This document shows positions 9,813-18,668 of a DNA stretch of 35,388 nt, in pieces; position 1 is the first letter of the stretch; each line of letters starts with the position of its first letter. The notes beneath the pieces were generated by a model. The model had not been told where the DNA came from. It was given only the letters and a program-made list of their open reading frames with translations, and did no database searches. Position numbers and translations under genes: made by a program. Location: the NCBI GenBank assembly GCA_001564065.1, contig LKNA01000029.1:1-35388 (forward strand). Direction: 5' to 3'. This DNA comes from Chitinophagaceae bacterium T5-Br10_B2g13. GTDB taxonomy: Bacteria > Bacteroidota > Rhodothermia > Balneolales > Balneolaceae.

Positions 9813-11444
9813 ATGTCTAACGCATATTTCAACTTTCAGGAACCGATCAATGAGCCGTATTTACAATACGCGCCGGGTTCAGCTGAAAGAAAAGTACTTA
9901 AAGAGCGACTCAAAGAACTAAAACAAGAAGAGATTGATATTCCGGCCATTATAAATGGCAAAGAGGTAAAAACCGATCGCACTCAAGATGTGACGATGCC
10001 TCACAATCACTCCCACAAGCTGGGAACCGTTCACCTTTGTGGTGAGAAAGAGGTAAAAATGGCCATTGAAGGTGCGCTTGAAGCCCGTAAAAAATGGGCG
10101 GATATGCCATGGCAGGAACGAGTAGCGATTTTTCAGAGAGCTGCTGATATCATTACAGGTCCGGAGCGTTTTACCATGAACGCCACAACCATGCTGGCTC
10201 AGTCTAAAACGCCACAGCAATCAGAAATTGAAGCCGTTGGCGAACTGGCCGACTTCCTTCGTTTTAACGCATGGTATTTAACCAAAATTTATAAAGACCA
10301 GCCCTACTCTCCGGATGGAATGTGGAACAAGGTTGAGTATCGTCCTCTCGAGGGATTTATATTTGCTGTATCCCCATTCAACTTTACGGCGATTGCAGGT
10401 AATCTGCCTTCTGCACCTGCTATGTGTGGTAACGTAGCGATCTGGAAACCTTCCGTTGAATCGGTTTACTCCAGCTACTATGTGATGAAAGTACTGCAGG
10501 AAGCGGGACTTCCCGACGGTGTGATTCAGTTCCTGCCGGGCGAAGGCGCCGATGTGGGTGATCCTGTACTTGCAGATGAAAACCTTTCCGGACTACACTT
10601 TACCGGATCGGAAGCGACGTTCAATCATCTCTGGAAAACGATCGGTAACAACGTGGATAAGTACAAAACCTATCCGCGAATAGTCGGTGAAACAGGCGGT
10701 AAGGATTTCATTTTTGCTCATAAAACAGCAGATGTTGACCGGTTGGTTATTGCTGCGGTTAGAGGTGCATTTGAGTACCAGGGACAGAAGTGCTCTGCTG
10801 CTTCCCGAATGTATGTTCCTCAATCTTTCTGGCCTGAGTACAGAGAGAAACTGCTTGCTGAAGTGAAGAAGATTAAAGTGGGTGATGTGGAAGACTTCTC
10901 CAACTTTATGGGAGCCGTCATCAGCCGCAAAGCGTTTGATAAGATCTCCGGATATATCGACTATGCGAAAGAGGCCGATGATGCAGAGATCATTGCCGGC
11001 GGTGAGTATGACGACAGCAAAGGCTACTTCATCCAGCCTACTGTGATTCTCACAACCAATCCGAAGTTCAAAACAATGCAGGAAGAGATCTTCGGTCCGG
11101 TTCTGACAATCTTCGTCTACGAAGACGACAAGTTTGAAGAGACACTGGATCTTTGTAATAACACCTCACCTTACGCACTGACAGGTGCGATCTGGGCGAA
11201 AGATCGATATGCATTAAATATCATGGCCGACAAACTTCGTCAGGCGGCCGGTAACTTCTACATCAATGATAAACCGACAGCAGCGGTTGTGAATCAGCAG
11301 CCATTTGGCGGTGCCCGACGGTCCGGTACCAACGACAAAGCGGGAAGTATGGTGAATCTCTACAAGTGGCTCTCCATGAGATCCATGAAAGAGACCTACC
11401 AGGCTCCGCTCGACTGGACTTATCCATATATGGGTGAAGAGTAG
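9813..11444 (+). CDS. pruA: L-glutamate gamma-semialdehyde (P5C) dehydrogenase
   Basis: A 543-residue aldehyde dehydrogenase of the ALDH4 type. It oxidises glutamate semialdehyde/1-pyrroline-5-carboxylate to glutamate with NAD+, the second step of proline breakdown. The general-base glutamate is E293 in GETGGKD and the nucleophilic cysteine is C327 in YQGQKCSAASR. The spacing of 34 residues is as expected for the family. The length matches the stand-alone eukaryote/Bacteroidota form rather than the bifunctional PutA. No proline dehydrogenase gene lies next to it here. ATG 9813 starts an N-terminal extension (NFQEPINEP) typical of the group. It is followed by hairpin terminators. Confidence 0.95.
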   Translation: MSNAYFNFQEPINEPYLQYAPGSAERKVLKERLKELKQEEIDIPAIINGKEVKTDRTQDVTMPHNHSHKLGTVHLCGEKEVKMAIEGALEARKKWADMPWQERVAIFQRAADIITGPERFTMNATTMLAQSKTPQQSEIEAVGELADFLRFNAWYLTKIYKDQPYSPDGMWNKVEYRPLEGFIFAVSPFNFTAIAGNLPSAPAMCGNVAIWKPSVESVYSSYYVMKVLQEAGLPDGVIQFLPGEGADVGDPVLADENLSGLHFTGSEATFNHLWKTIGNNVDKYKTYPRIVGETGGKDFIFAHKTADVDRLVIAAVRGAFEYQGQKCSAASRMYVPQSFWPEYREKLLAEVKKIKVGDVEDFSNFMGAVISRKAFDKISGYIDYAKEADDAEIIAGGEYDDSKGYFIQPTVILTTNPKFKTMQEEIFGPVLTIFVYEDDKFEETLDLCNNTSPYALTGAIWAKDRYALNIMADKLRQAAGNFYINDKPTAAVVNQQPFGGARRSGTNDKAGSMVNLYKWLSMRSMKETYQAPLDWTYPYMGEE

Positions 11445-11508
11445 TAAAAAGTGAAAAGGTAAAAGTAAAAATTGACCTGATAGCGTGACCCCGCCAGTGC
11501 TTTTCTGG

Positions 11509-11610
11509 CCCCGAAACTCGGGGAGTTTTTCGGGGACTCCTGTCAGCGTCTAATTATTGTGCACTTGATATTAAACCCGTCAGATCTACCAGGCCTGACG
11601 GGTTTTTTTA
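11509..11610 (+). terminator. Tandem hairpin terminators after pruA
   Basis: A small hairpin (ccccga/tcgggg, 11509-11523) is followed by a T run at 11526. A stronger hairpin follows: aacccgtcag (11574-11583) pairs with ctgacgggtt (11595-11604), then seven T. The second is a standard intrinsic terminator. Confidence 0.85.
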
Positions 11611-11627
11611 TAGCTGTTATAATCAAT

Positions 11628-12068
11628 CTACCCAGCTTCCACCCGCTTATCAGCCATCCGGCTTAAAATTGCAAAGAGCAAGAAAAGCACCAAAGCTACC
11701 GCTGTTGCATAGGTAAACACTTCAACAGAATTCATTGTAATATCTCCGAGCGTGAAAGGCCTGGAAGGAAACAGTGTATCAGAAATAGCGCGAAACCCGG
11801 TACTCATCGGTATTAAAATAAGAATCTTGCTTCCAAACTGAGAGGCCCGGTATATCACCTCCGGGATATGTTCAGCCTGTGAAACAGACAAACCAAATGA
11901 GAGAACAAATCCAATCATAAATGTGATCAGGTGAGCACCTGTCCACATCTGGAGTATTCCGCTCCCTGCCACAAACCACATCAGGGAAAACCAAATAATG
12001 GCAGCCGTTAGCAAGCTCAGTATAGCGCCTGTTGCAAAATAAGTAGTTTTATATCTCTTGGAGGTCAA
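11628..12068 (-). CDS. Small multi-pass membrane protein, unknown function
   Basis: A 146-residue hydrophobic protein with membrane segments around residues 10-33, 43-62 and 117-136 and a weaker one near 80-95. The N-terminus is basic. The start appears to be TTG at 12068, because an in-frame stop lies a few codons upstream and the next Met is inside the first membrane span. I do not recognise a family. It follows the metalloprotease gene on the same strand, but a strong terminator between them (12142-12178) argues for separate transcription. It ends opposite the pruA terminator region. Confidence 0.7.
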   Translation of the reverse strand: MTSKRYKTTYFATGAILSLLTAAIIWFSLMWFVAGSGILQMWTGAHLITFMIGFVLSFGLSVSQAEHIPEVIYRASQFGSKILILIPMSTGFRAISDTLFPSRPFTLGDITMNSVEVFTYATAVALVLFLLFAILSRMADKRVEAG

Positions 12069-12141
12069 ACTTTGGTCTGTTTTTGTTTAAGCCTGAGAAC
12101 TATTCTTACAGAATAAAAATATCATAACCGTTTTCACAACA

Positions 12142-12178
12142 TAAAAAAACCTGTCAGTTCTTAGAGATCTGACAGGTT
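12142..12178 (-). terminator. Terminator of the metalloprotease gene
   Basis: aacctgtcag (12149-12158) pairs with ctgacaggtt (12169-12178). Seven A on the plus strand at 12142-12148 form a T tract for minus-strand transcription coming from the gene that ends at 12205. Confidence 0.85.
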
Positions 12179-12204
12179 GAGTTTAGTATCGAGTTAACGA
12201 TTAA

Positions 12205-14658
12205 TTATATCACTTCATCAATCCGTTTCTTCACATACTCCAGATGAGTTCTCGTATATCGGTCACTTACTCCGTTAATGGCACGCTCTACATCACGCTG
12301 AAGTGTGCGAAGCTGGTCGAGTACAAGCGGACGAATATCCGATTGCTGAATATGGAAACTGGTACGAAGATTCTCCATTCCCAAATCAGGTCGATAGTCT
12401 GCCGGCGGATTGCCCGCTTCGGCCGAGGCCTCACTTAACAGATATTCCATCCGGTCGAGGTATGCGCGCTGCAGGTTGCGACGGTAGGTGTCCACACGGT
12501 CACTGCCGTTGAGCTCATGCCAGATACTTGACCGGAGATCGTCCAGCATCTCGGCCGGGCCGTAGGCATCTTCACCCAGCATGGCGTGCTGTTCCACGAG
12601 CCGTTCGAGGCGGTGTGGTGAAAGCAAAGCGTTCAGACCGGTAACCTGGTACCATCTTACTCGCTCCACGGTGCCAACATATTCAAATTTACGTACCAGT
12701 TCTTTGTTGAGCAGCCACTCGGGTGTAGCAAAAAGGTGCTCATCCAGAAAATTCATCGAGCGCTGCTGGTCTTCCTTGGTCAGTGCTGTATATACCGGAC
12801 CTTCCTGGCCAAACCGTTTGTGTTCCTCACGCGAGCCGCCAATTGCGGTAATCACCCGCTCAGTCATACGTCCCCAGTGAACAAACATCTGCATGTAGCG
12901 CATCCGCACTTCATCGTAGGTCTCCCCTTCTTCACCCATCCAGTCCAGGAGATTTGGGATAACCCGGTGAAGGTTTCTCATCCCAAGCTCGCTGGCACGT
13001 ACCCAGTCACTGCCAATGGACTCTGTTGTCTGAGTCGGATCGAAATCACCGCGGCCATAGCCGAACTGCATTGCAGGATCATCGGCCCGCTCTAGCACCC
13101 ACTCGTTGAGCAGCTCTCGCTCTTCTTCAGGAGTATCGTACTGCGGAAGGTAGGAGTAAGCCCACTTCACTGACCAAACATCGTATTCACCCACATTTCT
13201 ATGGACTTTCACATCGCCATCTTCCGGCTGAGCCACGTAATTGAAACGAGTACGCCCAACAACGGATGATGAATTACCGTACTGATTGGTAAAATCGGGA
13301 TCGCGAAGATCTTCAATCGAATAGGCGGTATTACCGCGTTGGTTGTGAGGATAACCCAGTGCGTGAGCCAGCTCATGCGAAACCACATACTGCAGGTACT
13401 GCCCCATCTCTTCTGTTGATAGGTGAGGCTTTTGCACTTCGGGATTTCTCGGGCCGGTCTGGCTCAACGACCACCAATGAAGTCGCTTCATTACATTATG
13501 ATACATGTTGATATGGGCACGGATCGTCTCACCGGAACGCGGGTCGATCACATCAGGACCGGCGTTGGCCGAGTGAATTGGGTTGGCTACGTAGCGGATC
13601 ACCGAATATCGCGCATCAAGCAGGCTGAAATCGGGATCATCAACCGGGGCCATCTCGGCGCGGATCGCATTTTTAAAACCGGCAGCTTCGAATGCAACCG
13701 CCCATTCATCAACTCCCTCTTTAAAATAGGGCCTCCACTCTTCCGGTGTTGCAGGATCGATATAGAATACAATCGGATTTTTAGGCTCCACCAGCTCACC
13801 TCTCAGATAAGCTTCCTCATCCACCGGCTCAAGGCGGAAGCGGGTTACATATCGCTTCGTCCTGCTGTATTGAGCATCACTTCCATAGTCGGTCTGCGAA
13901 ACACTGATCATCGCTACACGCTCATCAAACAGTCTCGGACGCATCGGCTCTTCGGGGAGCAGAATCATACTGTGATTAACTTCAATTGAAATAGAACCCG
14001 TTCTCTGTTGTGATGGCGGATTGTCGGCATTATAGGTGAGAACCGTTCGCACCTCAATATTCTCCGGAAAGCTCTTCACAAACTCCATAAACGAGCGGTT
14101 TCGATCCAGTCCGCGAACCGTGTACTGCTGGCGATGCCGGTTCTGCAGACCAAAGAGGCGGGAATCTTTCAGATAGAGATCACTTACATCAATGACCACC
14201 GAGCCATTTCGGGTCTCCAGGATATCGAAAGACTCAATAATAGGTGGAAAGTTAGAGTTCTGAACCGCTTCATATACCGGCAGATTTTCATCAGCGGTGT
14301 TGCTGTAGGATACCCCGCGAAGCAGAATTTTATCGCCGCGCCGGTCCCACTGCACCACCTGTTGGCCGGCCAGCCGATCGCCGCCCCAGCCAAGGCCTTC
14401 CGCGGTTTTGGCGATTCGGCTCATAATAGCCATATCGCGACCTAAAATTTCATTTGGGATTTCATAATAGATCTTATCGCCGGACTGATAGACATTAAAA
14501 AGCCCCTCATCCAATTCTGCATTAGATGGGATTACCTGAGTTTGGGATGCCCTGTAATCCTGTGTCGAGGCCGATTCAGTCGTCTGACAACCGATTAGAG
14601 TTATCATAAAAAAAGCCGTACTAAATAGTAAAACTGTAGTAGAGAATTTTGAAGTCAT
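12205..14658 (-). CDS. Zinc-dependent metalloprotease lipoprotein (DUF5117/DUF4953)
   Basis: An 817-residue exported protein. The N-terminus is a lipoprotein signal (hydrophobic stretch, then LIGC with C24), so it should be anchored to a membrane facing the periplasm or outside. A HELAH zincin motif sits at residues 428-432 (VVSHELAHALGYPHN), with a third possible ligand just downstream in LGYPHN. Length and layout fit the DUF5118–DUF5117–DUF4953 metalloproteases common in Bacteroidota and relatives. It probably cleaves extracellular peptides or proteins; the substrate is unknown. It is monocistronic, divergent from the collagen-like lipoprotein gene across 448 bases, and has its own terminator. 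Confidence 0.92.
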   Translation of the reverse strand: MTSKFSTTVLLFSTAFFMITLIGCQTTESASTQDYRASQTQVIPSNAELDEGLFNVYQSGDKIYYEIPNEILGRDMAIMSRIAKTAEGLGWGGDRLAGQQVVQWDRRGDKILLRGVSYSNTADENLPVYEAVQNSNFPPIIESFDILETRNGSVVIDVSDLYLKDSRLFGLQNRHRQQYTVRGLDRNRSFMEFVKSFPENIEVRTVLTYNADNPPSQQRTGSISIEVNHSMILLPEEPMRPRLFDERVAMISVSQTDYGSDAQYSRTKRYVTRFRLEPVDEEAYLRGELVEPKNPIVFYIDPATPEEWRPYFKEGVDEWAVAFEAAGFKNAIRAEMAPVDDPDFSLLDARYSVIRYVANPIHSANAGPDVIDPRSGETIRAHINMYHNVMKRLHWWSLSQTGPRNPEVQKPHLSTEEMGQYLQYVVSHELAHALGYPHNQRGNTAYSIEDLRDPDFTNQYGNSSSVVGRTRFNYVAQPEDGDVKVHRNVGEYDVWSVKWAYSYLPQYDTPEEERELLNEWVLERADDPAMQFGYGRGDFDPTQTTESIGSDWVRASELGMRNLHRVIPNLLDWMGEEGETYDEVRMRYMQMFVHWGRMTERVITAIGGSREEHKRFGQEGPVYTALTKEDQQRSMNFLDEHLFATPEWLLNKELVRKFEYVGTVERVRWYQVTGLNALLSPHRLERLVEQHAMLGEDAYGPAEMLDDLRSSIWHELNGSDRVDTYRRNLQRAYLDRMEYLLSEASAEAGNPPADYRPDLGMENLRTSFHIQQSDIRPLVLDQLRTLQRDVERAINGVSDRYTRTHLEYVKKRIDEVI

Positions 14659-15106
14659 GTAATAAGGTGTTTGGATTTATACTCAGCCTCCTAAATAGTG
14701 AGAACTGAGTTGAGACGCAAAGGTATTGCAAATTTTTACCACTCATAGCGAAACTAAAAAGGGCTGTGACTGCTGTGCTTGGTTCGAACTTAAAACGGAG
14801 CTGAGCTAAGGATGCCGGTTTTTTGAAAATACAAGTAAACCAAATGCCGTTAGGCATGAGCTGATATTGTAACCACAGAATTTATTCTATGGGTTGAGGT
14901 GAGTAAAGCTCAAAAAAGTGCCGGAGGCACGAATCATCTCTATACGCACAGATATAGCCCTGTATAACATGAATATGTGATTTACAGAAACAGCCTTTAG
15001 TATCTGATTTTTATCAATTTAACAAATTACAAATTACAGCAACCCTTTTCTCTGTAAGGCGTTTAGAAGAATAACTACATCAACTTAACCTGTAAACTCT
15101 CTTGCC
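14659..15106. other. 448-bp divergent intergenic region
   Basis: No supported gene. It should contain the promoters of the metalloprotease gene (-) and the collagen-like lipoprotein gene (+). Visible structure is limited to an imperfect hairpin (ccacagaat/attctatgg, about 14873-14892) and a short gtgcc-gga-ggcac hairpin (14918-14930). Confidence 0.45.
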
Positions 15107-15661
15107 ATGAAAAAAATGATCAAATTTTTTATAACAGCTATCGCAATGTTTTTAATGCTTTCAGGATGTGGTGAGCGCGGCCCTGTTGGACCTGAAGGAC
15201 CCCGAGGTCCTCAAGGGCCACCCGGACCGGAAGTCATTCCTACTTCTTTTGAGTTTGAAGCAGATTTACTGCAGTCCAATGGATTTGAGTATTTCCATGA
15301 TATTCCTTCCGGAATTGAAGTATTCGATTCGGATGTAGTTTTAGCATATGTACTTGAAGATTATCTGCCTGATCCGGATTTGGAAGTCTGGCGACAGCTC
15401 CCGCTTACAGAGTTTAACAGCAGTGGAACAGTGTTAATAAATTTTGATTACACCGTTGTTGATGTGCGGATTTTCATGGACGCCAACTATAACCTGGGAT
15501 CCGCCGATGAGTACAGTGGTCTTTTAATCCGGGCTGTGCATGTACCCGCCGGTTTTATGAGCAACCAAAAAGTGATGGAGCTGAATGAAGCAAAATCATA
15601 TGCTGAGCTGGAGAAAATTTTGGACGGCAATATTCGGAAGATCAATAAAATAGAGCGATAA
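15107..15661 (+). CDS. Collagen-like lipoprotein
   Basis: A 184-residue protein. A lipoprotein signal ends at LSGC (C21). It is followed immediately by seven Gly-X-Y triplets (residues 22-42, rich in GPP, GPE and GPR), a minimal collagen-like stalk that could trimerise. The remaining 140 residues form a beta-rich globular domain of unknown family. The design resembles surface collagen-like lipoproteins in Bacteroidota, in which a short triple helix next to the lipid anchor projects a small head. The function is unknown. A bidirectional terminator (15679-15720) separates it from the convergent gene. Confidence 0.8.
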   Translation: MKKMIKFFITAIAMFLMLSGCGERGPVGPEGPRGPQGPPGPEVIPTSFEFEADLLQSNGFEYFHDIPSGIEVFDSDVVLAYVLEDYLPDPDLEVWRQLPLTEFNSSGTVLINFDYTVVDVRIFMDANYNLGSADEYSGLLIRAVHVPAGFMSNQKVMELNEAKSYAELEKILDGNIRKINKIER

Positions 15662-15678
15662 TTCTCAATCATGTAAAC

Positions 15679-15720
15679 ACTCCATGTCTCATTAAAAAAA
15701 TGGGACATGGAGTATTTTTT
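15679..15720. terminator. Bidirectional terminator
   Basis: actccatgtc (15679-15688) pairs with gacatggagt (15704-15713), with further pairing inside (tctcatt/aatggga, one mismatch). T tracts lie on the plus strand after 15714 and inside the loop. It lies between convergent genes ending at 15661 (+) and 15720 (-). Confidence 0.8.
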
Positions 15721-16835
15721 TATGGTTCAAAGTCTAACGGAACCATATCAGCCATTCTATATGAGGACCAATATCCTCTTACTGCTACCGACATAATATC
15801 CAGTAGATTTCCTTCAGGCATGACATAAAAAGATCTGTCTTCTCTTACCGGTACTAACCGGGCACGATCCCGGTGGTCGTAAACATAAGATCTCCTTCCA
15901 ACCATCACATCGACAGGTTCTCTGAGGATGAACCCTTTTACACCTTGGATGGCTAAATTTGGACCAAATCCATTGGCGGCCAGACTTTGTGCAATGCGAT
16001 CACCTTCAATCTCTTCTATCCTGGCTCTCTGAGTTGAGTTCATCCAGACCACTTCAAACCGGTTTCTCGACAGTCGGTCTTCATGCAGGCTTTTTAAAAA
16101 ATGGCGCAGTGAACCATTAAAAGCTCGTTCCCTGTTCCGTTCCCAATTTTTCATTTGCCGCCCCGATTCTGGTATCATTTCCTCAAACCTGACCTGAACT
16201 CTGTAGTAGCCTGTATTATCCCGCAAATTCCAGACAAAATCGTTTAACTCCACATATAGCTCATAGCCCATAGCCTTATTTAATAGTACAATCGGCTCCT
16301 CCGCTTTGGCAAATAACCGGCCTGTTGCATCGCGATTAAAATCGAGTACCCATCTGTTTGTAATTTCAACATCAGATGCATTTAGCGTAGTGCCTATAAA
16401 TTCCCTCTTAAAACTCTCAAAGTTATTTAGCCATTCCGTGTTGTCAGCTTTCACCTCCAACTCCGAAAGGACAACAGCTCTCGGTTCGAGTTCTACTTCA
16501 AATTTCAGTCTATACTCATCCCCGCTAAGAGTAATTGTTCGTCTTTCTGTTTTATACCCAATTCTGCTGAAAACGAGTTCAAACTGGCCGGCTAGACTTG
16601 TTTGGAAACTAAAGATCCCCTCTTCATCAGTTGAACTGCCAATTGTAGTATATGAAATGTATACATTTACAGCTTCAAGCGGTTCAGTTGTATCTTTGTC
16701 TGTCACTGATCCGGATATCACGCCTTGCTCATTTGCAGCCTGTGCTAAAACCGGAAATGAAAAAATGAGTACAAATGTGTACAGTGTGCACAAAATCAGA
16801 CTCAACAGAAAAGATATTTTTTTAGACAGGATCAT
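15720..16835 (-). CDS. Exported protein with CarboxypepD_reg-like domain
   Basis: A 371-residue protein with a signal peptide (hydrophobic to about residue 30, AQA before the predicted cut near 33). It is followed by a CarboxypepD_reg-like beta-sandwich (about 38-125) with the typical pattern GVISGSVTD...EPLEAVNVYI...TDEEGIFSF...GYKT. In the group this domain is usually the front of TonB-dependent receptors or of stand-alone envelope proteins; no receptor barrel follows here. Residues 130-371 are a soluble domain I do not recognise. Whether it binds a ligand or partner is unknown. Confidence 0.8.
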   Translation of the reverse strand: MILSKKISFLLSLILCTLYTFVLIFSFPVLAQAANEQGVISGSVTDKDTTEPLEAVNVYISYTTIGSSTDEEGIFSFQTSLAGQFELVFSRIGYKTERRTITLSGDEYRLKFEVELEPRAVVLSELEVKADNTEWLNNFESFKREFIGTTLNASDVEITNRWVLDFNRDATGRLFAKAEEPIVLLNKAMGYELYVELNDFVWNLRDNTGYYRVQVRFEEMIPESGRQMKNWERNRERAFNGSLRHFLKSLHEDRLSRNRFEVVWMNSTQRARIEEIEGDRIAQSLAANGFGPNLAIQGVKGFILREPVDVMVGRRSYVYDHRDRARLVPVREDRSFYVMPEGNLLDIMSVAVRGYWSSYRMADMVPLDFEP

Positions 16836-16977
16836 TTATTCTCAGTAACCACGTAAAAAAGATATGCAATATATAATGCCAAATAACAGAGAATAGTTTC
16901 CACTTTACCTAACCGTGGTGCTAGGGCAAATAAAATTTAGTATCTGATAATTACATAGTACAGAGTACATTTCCAAT

Positions 16978-17009
16978 AAAAAAGGCACTCTGAATTTCTC
17001 CAGAGTGCC
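16978..17009 (-). terminator. Terminator of the TPR protein gene
   Basis: ggcactctg (16984-16992) pairs with cagagtgcc (17001-17009). The A run at 16978-16983 gives a T tract for minus-strand transcripts leaving the gene that ends at 17034. Confidence 0.8.
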
Positions 17010-17033
17010 TTATAGCCAATTTTTTACTGAGAG

Positions 17034-18356
17034 CTACTTAACAGTAGTTGTTTCATCAATCCATGCATAACATTCGCCGACGTCTTCATTAATTTGAAAA
17101 CTGTCTCCTGTCTCCCAACCTCTAAAGAATTTATCCTCAGAAGTAGGCATTGCGCTTCTGTACGAGTTGGCACGATTATTAGCATTAGAAGCAAGACTTG
17201 GATCAGCCTCTTTTGCCTTGTTCAGATAATCAACTACCAGCCAGTACACGGTTCTGTCGTCTCTATCGAGAGCTTGACCGCCTGTACATTGTGAGATTGA
17301 AGCCGCATAAATTGCTGCAACTCTCATATAGGCCTCACCGAAGTTACTGTCGATATCAATCGCTTTTCTGGCATATCGGCGTGCTTCTCTGAACTGCTTC
17401 AGCTGCTGATGTGTATCCGCCAATTCCAGAGTAATCACTTTTCGGTCTTCAGCATTTTCAGCTTTTTCAAGAGATTCTTCCAAAAACCGGACTGCCTCTT
17501 CGTAGTGACCGTCATTCAAGTATATAAAAGCAACTTTTCTGGTGTTCACAAAAGAAGCATTCATTTCGTAGAGATCCATTGCTGTCTCAGCTGCTTTCTT
17601 AGCTTGATTTGTATTTTCATAGAGATCAACCAAATCCATAAGCAGTTGCTCTCTCTCATCGCCTGATGCATCGGCAAGCTGAGATTCGTAAAACTCAATA
17701 CGTTCTTCGGGGCCACTAAAGAGTGATTCTCTAACTTCAGAGATCTTATTCTGCAAACTTGGAGTTGCGTAGCTTTCAATCTCATCAATCATCGCAAACG
17801 CTTTATCACGATCTCTTTGTGAAGCAAAATGTCCTAACAGAAAATCTGCAAAGTACCCATTACTGGCGTCTGTAAATCTTTTGGGATCTTCCAGGTAGGC
17901 TTCTTCATATTTCTCCGCAATTTCTGATGTACCCACATTTAAACCTGAAAAGTTATCGTGATAAAAACGTCCTAATTTCATTTTCCACTCAAAAAGATCC
18001 ATCTCTTCTTCTGAAAACGTTTCGAACGCTTCATCAAAAACTTCCAAGGATTTATTCAGATACTCTGTTTTTGCAGAGGGATCGCTTTCGTTATCAGCAA
18101 GCCCTTTGTATACACTAATCATCCGATCAAATTGGCGAATGAGATTAAAACTGTTGTGACCTTCAATAGTTTCAGGTTTAGCTTCAATCATCCAGGCCCC
18201 AAAGTTTACAGCCATATCATAATCGTCACCTCTCCAGGCGTCGAGGAATACAGCGTAAGCCTGCAGCTCACTCATTCCGTTTGGGGGTTCATGCTGTGCA
18301 AATGCAGATGATGATCCTGCAATAAGCAATGCGAGTGCGATAATTAATGATCTCAT
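17034..18356 (-). CDS. Periplasmic TPR-repeat protein
   Basis: A 440-residue protein with a clear Sec signal (MRSLIIALALLIAGSSSAFA, cut before Q21) and no lipobox. The mature part is almost entirely helical, with repeated tetratricopeptide-like units. The clearest are near residues 245-370, such as the segment around HYEEAVRFLEESLEKAENAEDRKV and the following FREARRYARKAIDIDSNFGEAYM-like unit. TPR arrays mediate protein–protein contacts, so a scaffold role in the periplasm is likely; the partner is unknown. It is monocistronic with its own terminator and is divergent from the amidohydrolase across 312 bases. Confidence 0.85.
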   Translation of the reverse strand: MRSLIIALALLIAGSSSAFAQHEPPNGMSELQAYAVFLDAWRGDDYDMAVNFGAWMIEAKPETIEGHNSFNLIRQFDRMISVYKGLADNESDPSAKTEYLNKSLEVFDEAFETFSEEEMDLFEWKMKLGRFYHDNFSGLNVGTSEIAEKYEEAYLEDPKRFTDASNGYFADFLLGHFASQRDRDKAFAMIDEIESYATPSLQNKISEVRESLFSGPEERIEFYESQLADASGDEREQLLMDLVDLYENTNQAKKAAETAMDLYEMNASFVNTRKVAFIYLNDGHYEEAVRFLEESLEKAENAEDRKVITLELADTHQQLKQFREARRYARKAIDIDSNFGEAYMRVAAIYAASISQCTGGQALDRDDRTVYWLVVDYLNKAKEADPSLASNANNRANSYRSAMPTSEDKFFRGWETGDSFQINEDVGECYAWIDETTTVK

Positions 18357-18668
18357 AATTGTTGCTTGTTCGTTAATGATGCTCTTTTACCCAAAACATA
18401 ACGGGCTGACACCCTATTCATTGTATTTACGAAATTTTCTAAACAGTGAATATGATCGAATGGAATCAGAATTTCAAATTAAAATTTTTCTCTAATCACT
18501 ATTAAACAACGTATAAAGCATTTCTAAACCTTTAAAGTCTATTTGAAACAACTTGTTCCATGGTACATAAGCACTCATGTTTAAAAACTAATTACATTTC
18601 CATTTCACGACTCTCCCCAAGTTTTAGTAACATTCAGGATAATTGTTTTAACAAAAAATCTACCCTTC
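18357..18668. other. 312-bp divergent promoter region
   Basis: AT-rich spacer between the TPR gene (-) and the amidohydrolase (+). No gene, strong hairpin or repeat is visible. It presumably holds both promoters, but I cannot assign the boxes. Confidence 0.4.

Noticed and set aside
13423..13989. 188-residue plus-strand open frame opposite the metalloprotease
   Set aside because: Lies antisense inside a well-supported gene with HELAH motif; composition is that of a shadow frame.
14621..14857. 78-residue minus-strand frame upstream of the metalloprotease
   Set aside because: Overlaps the metalloprotease start in another frame and has no homologous features.
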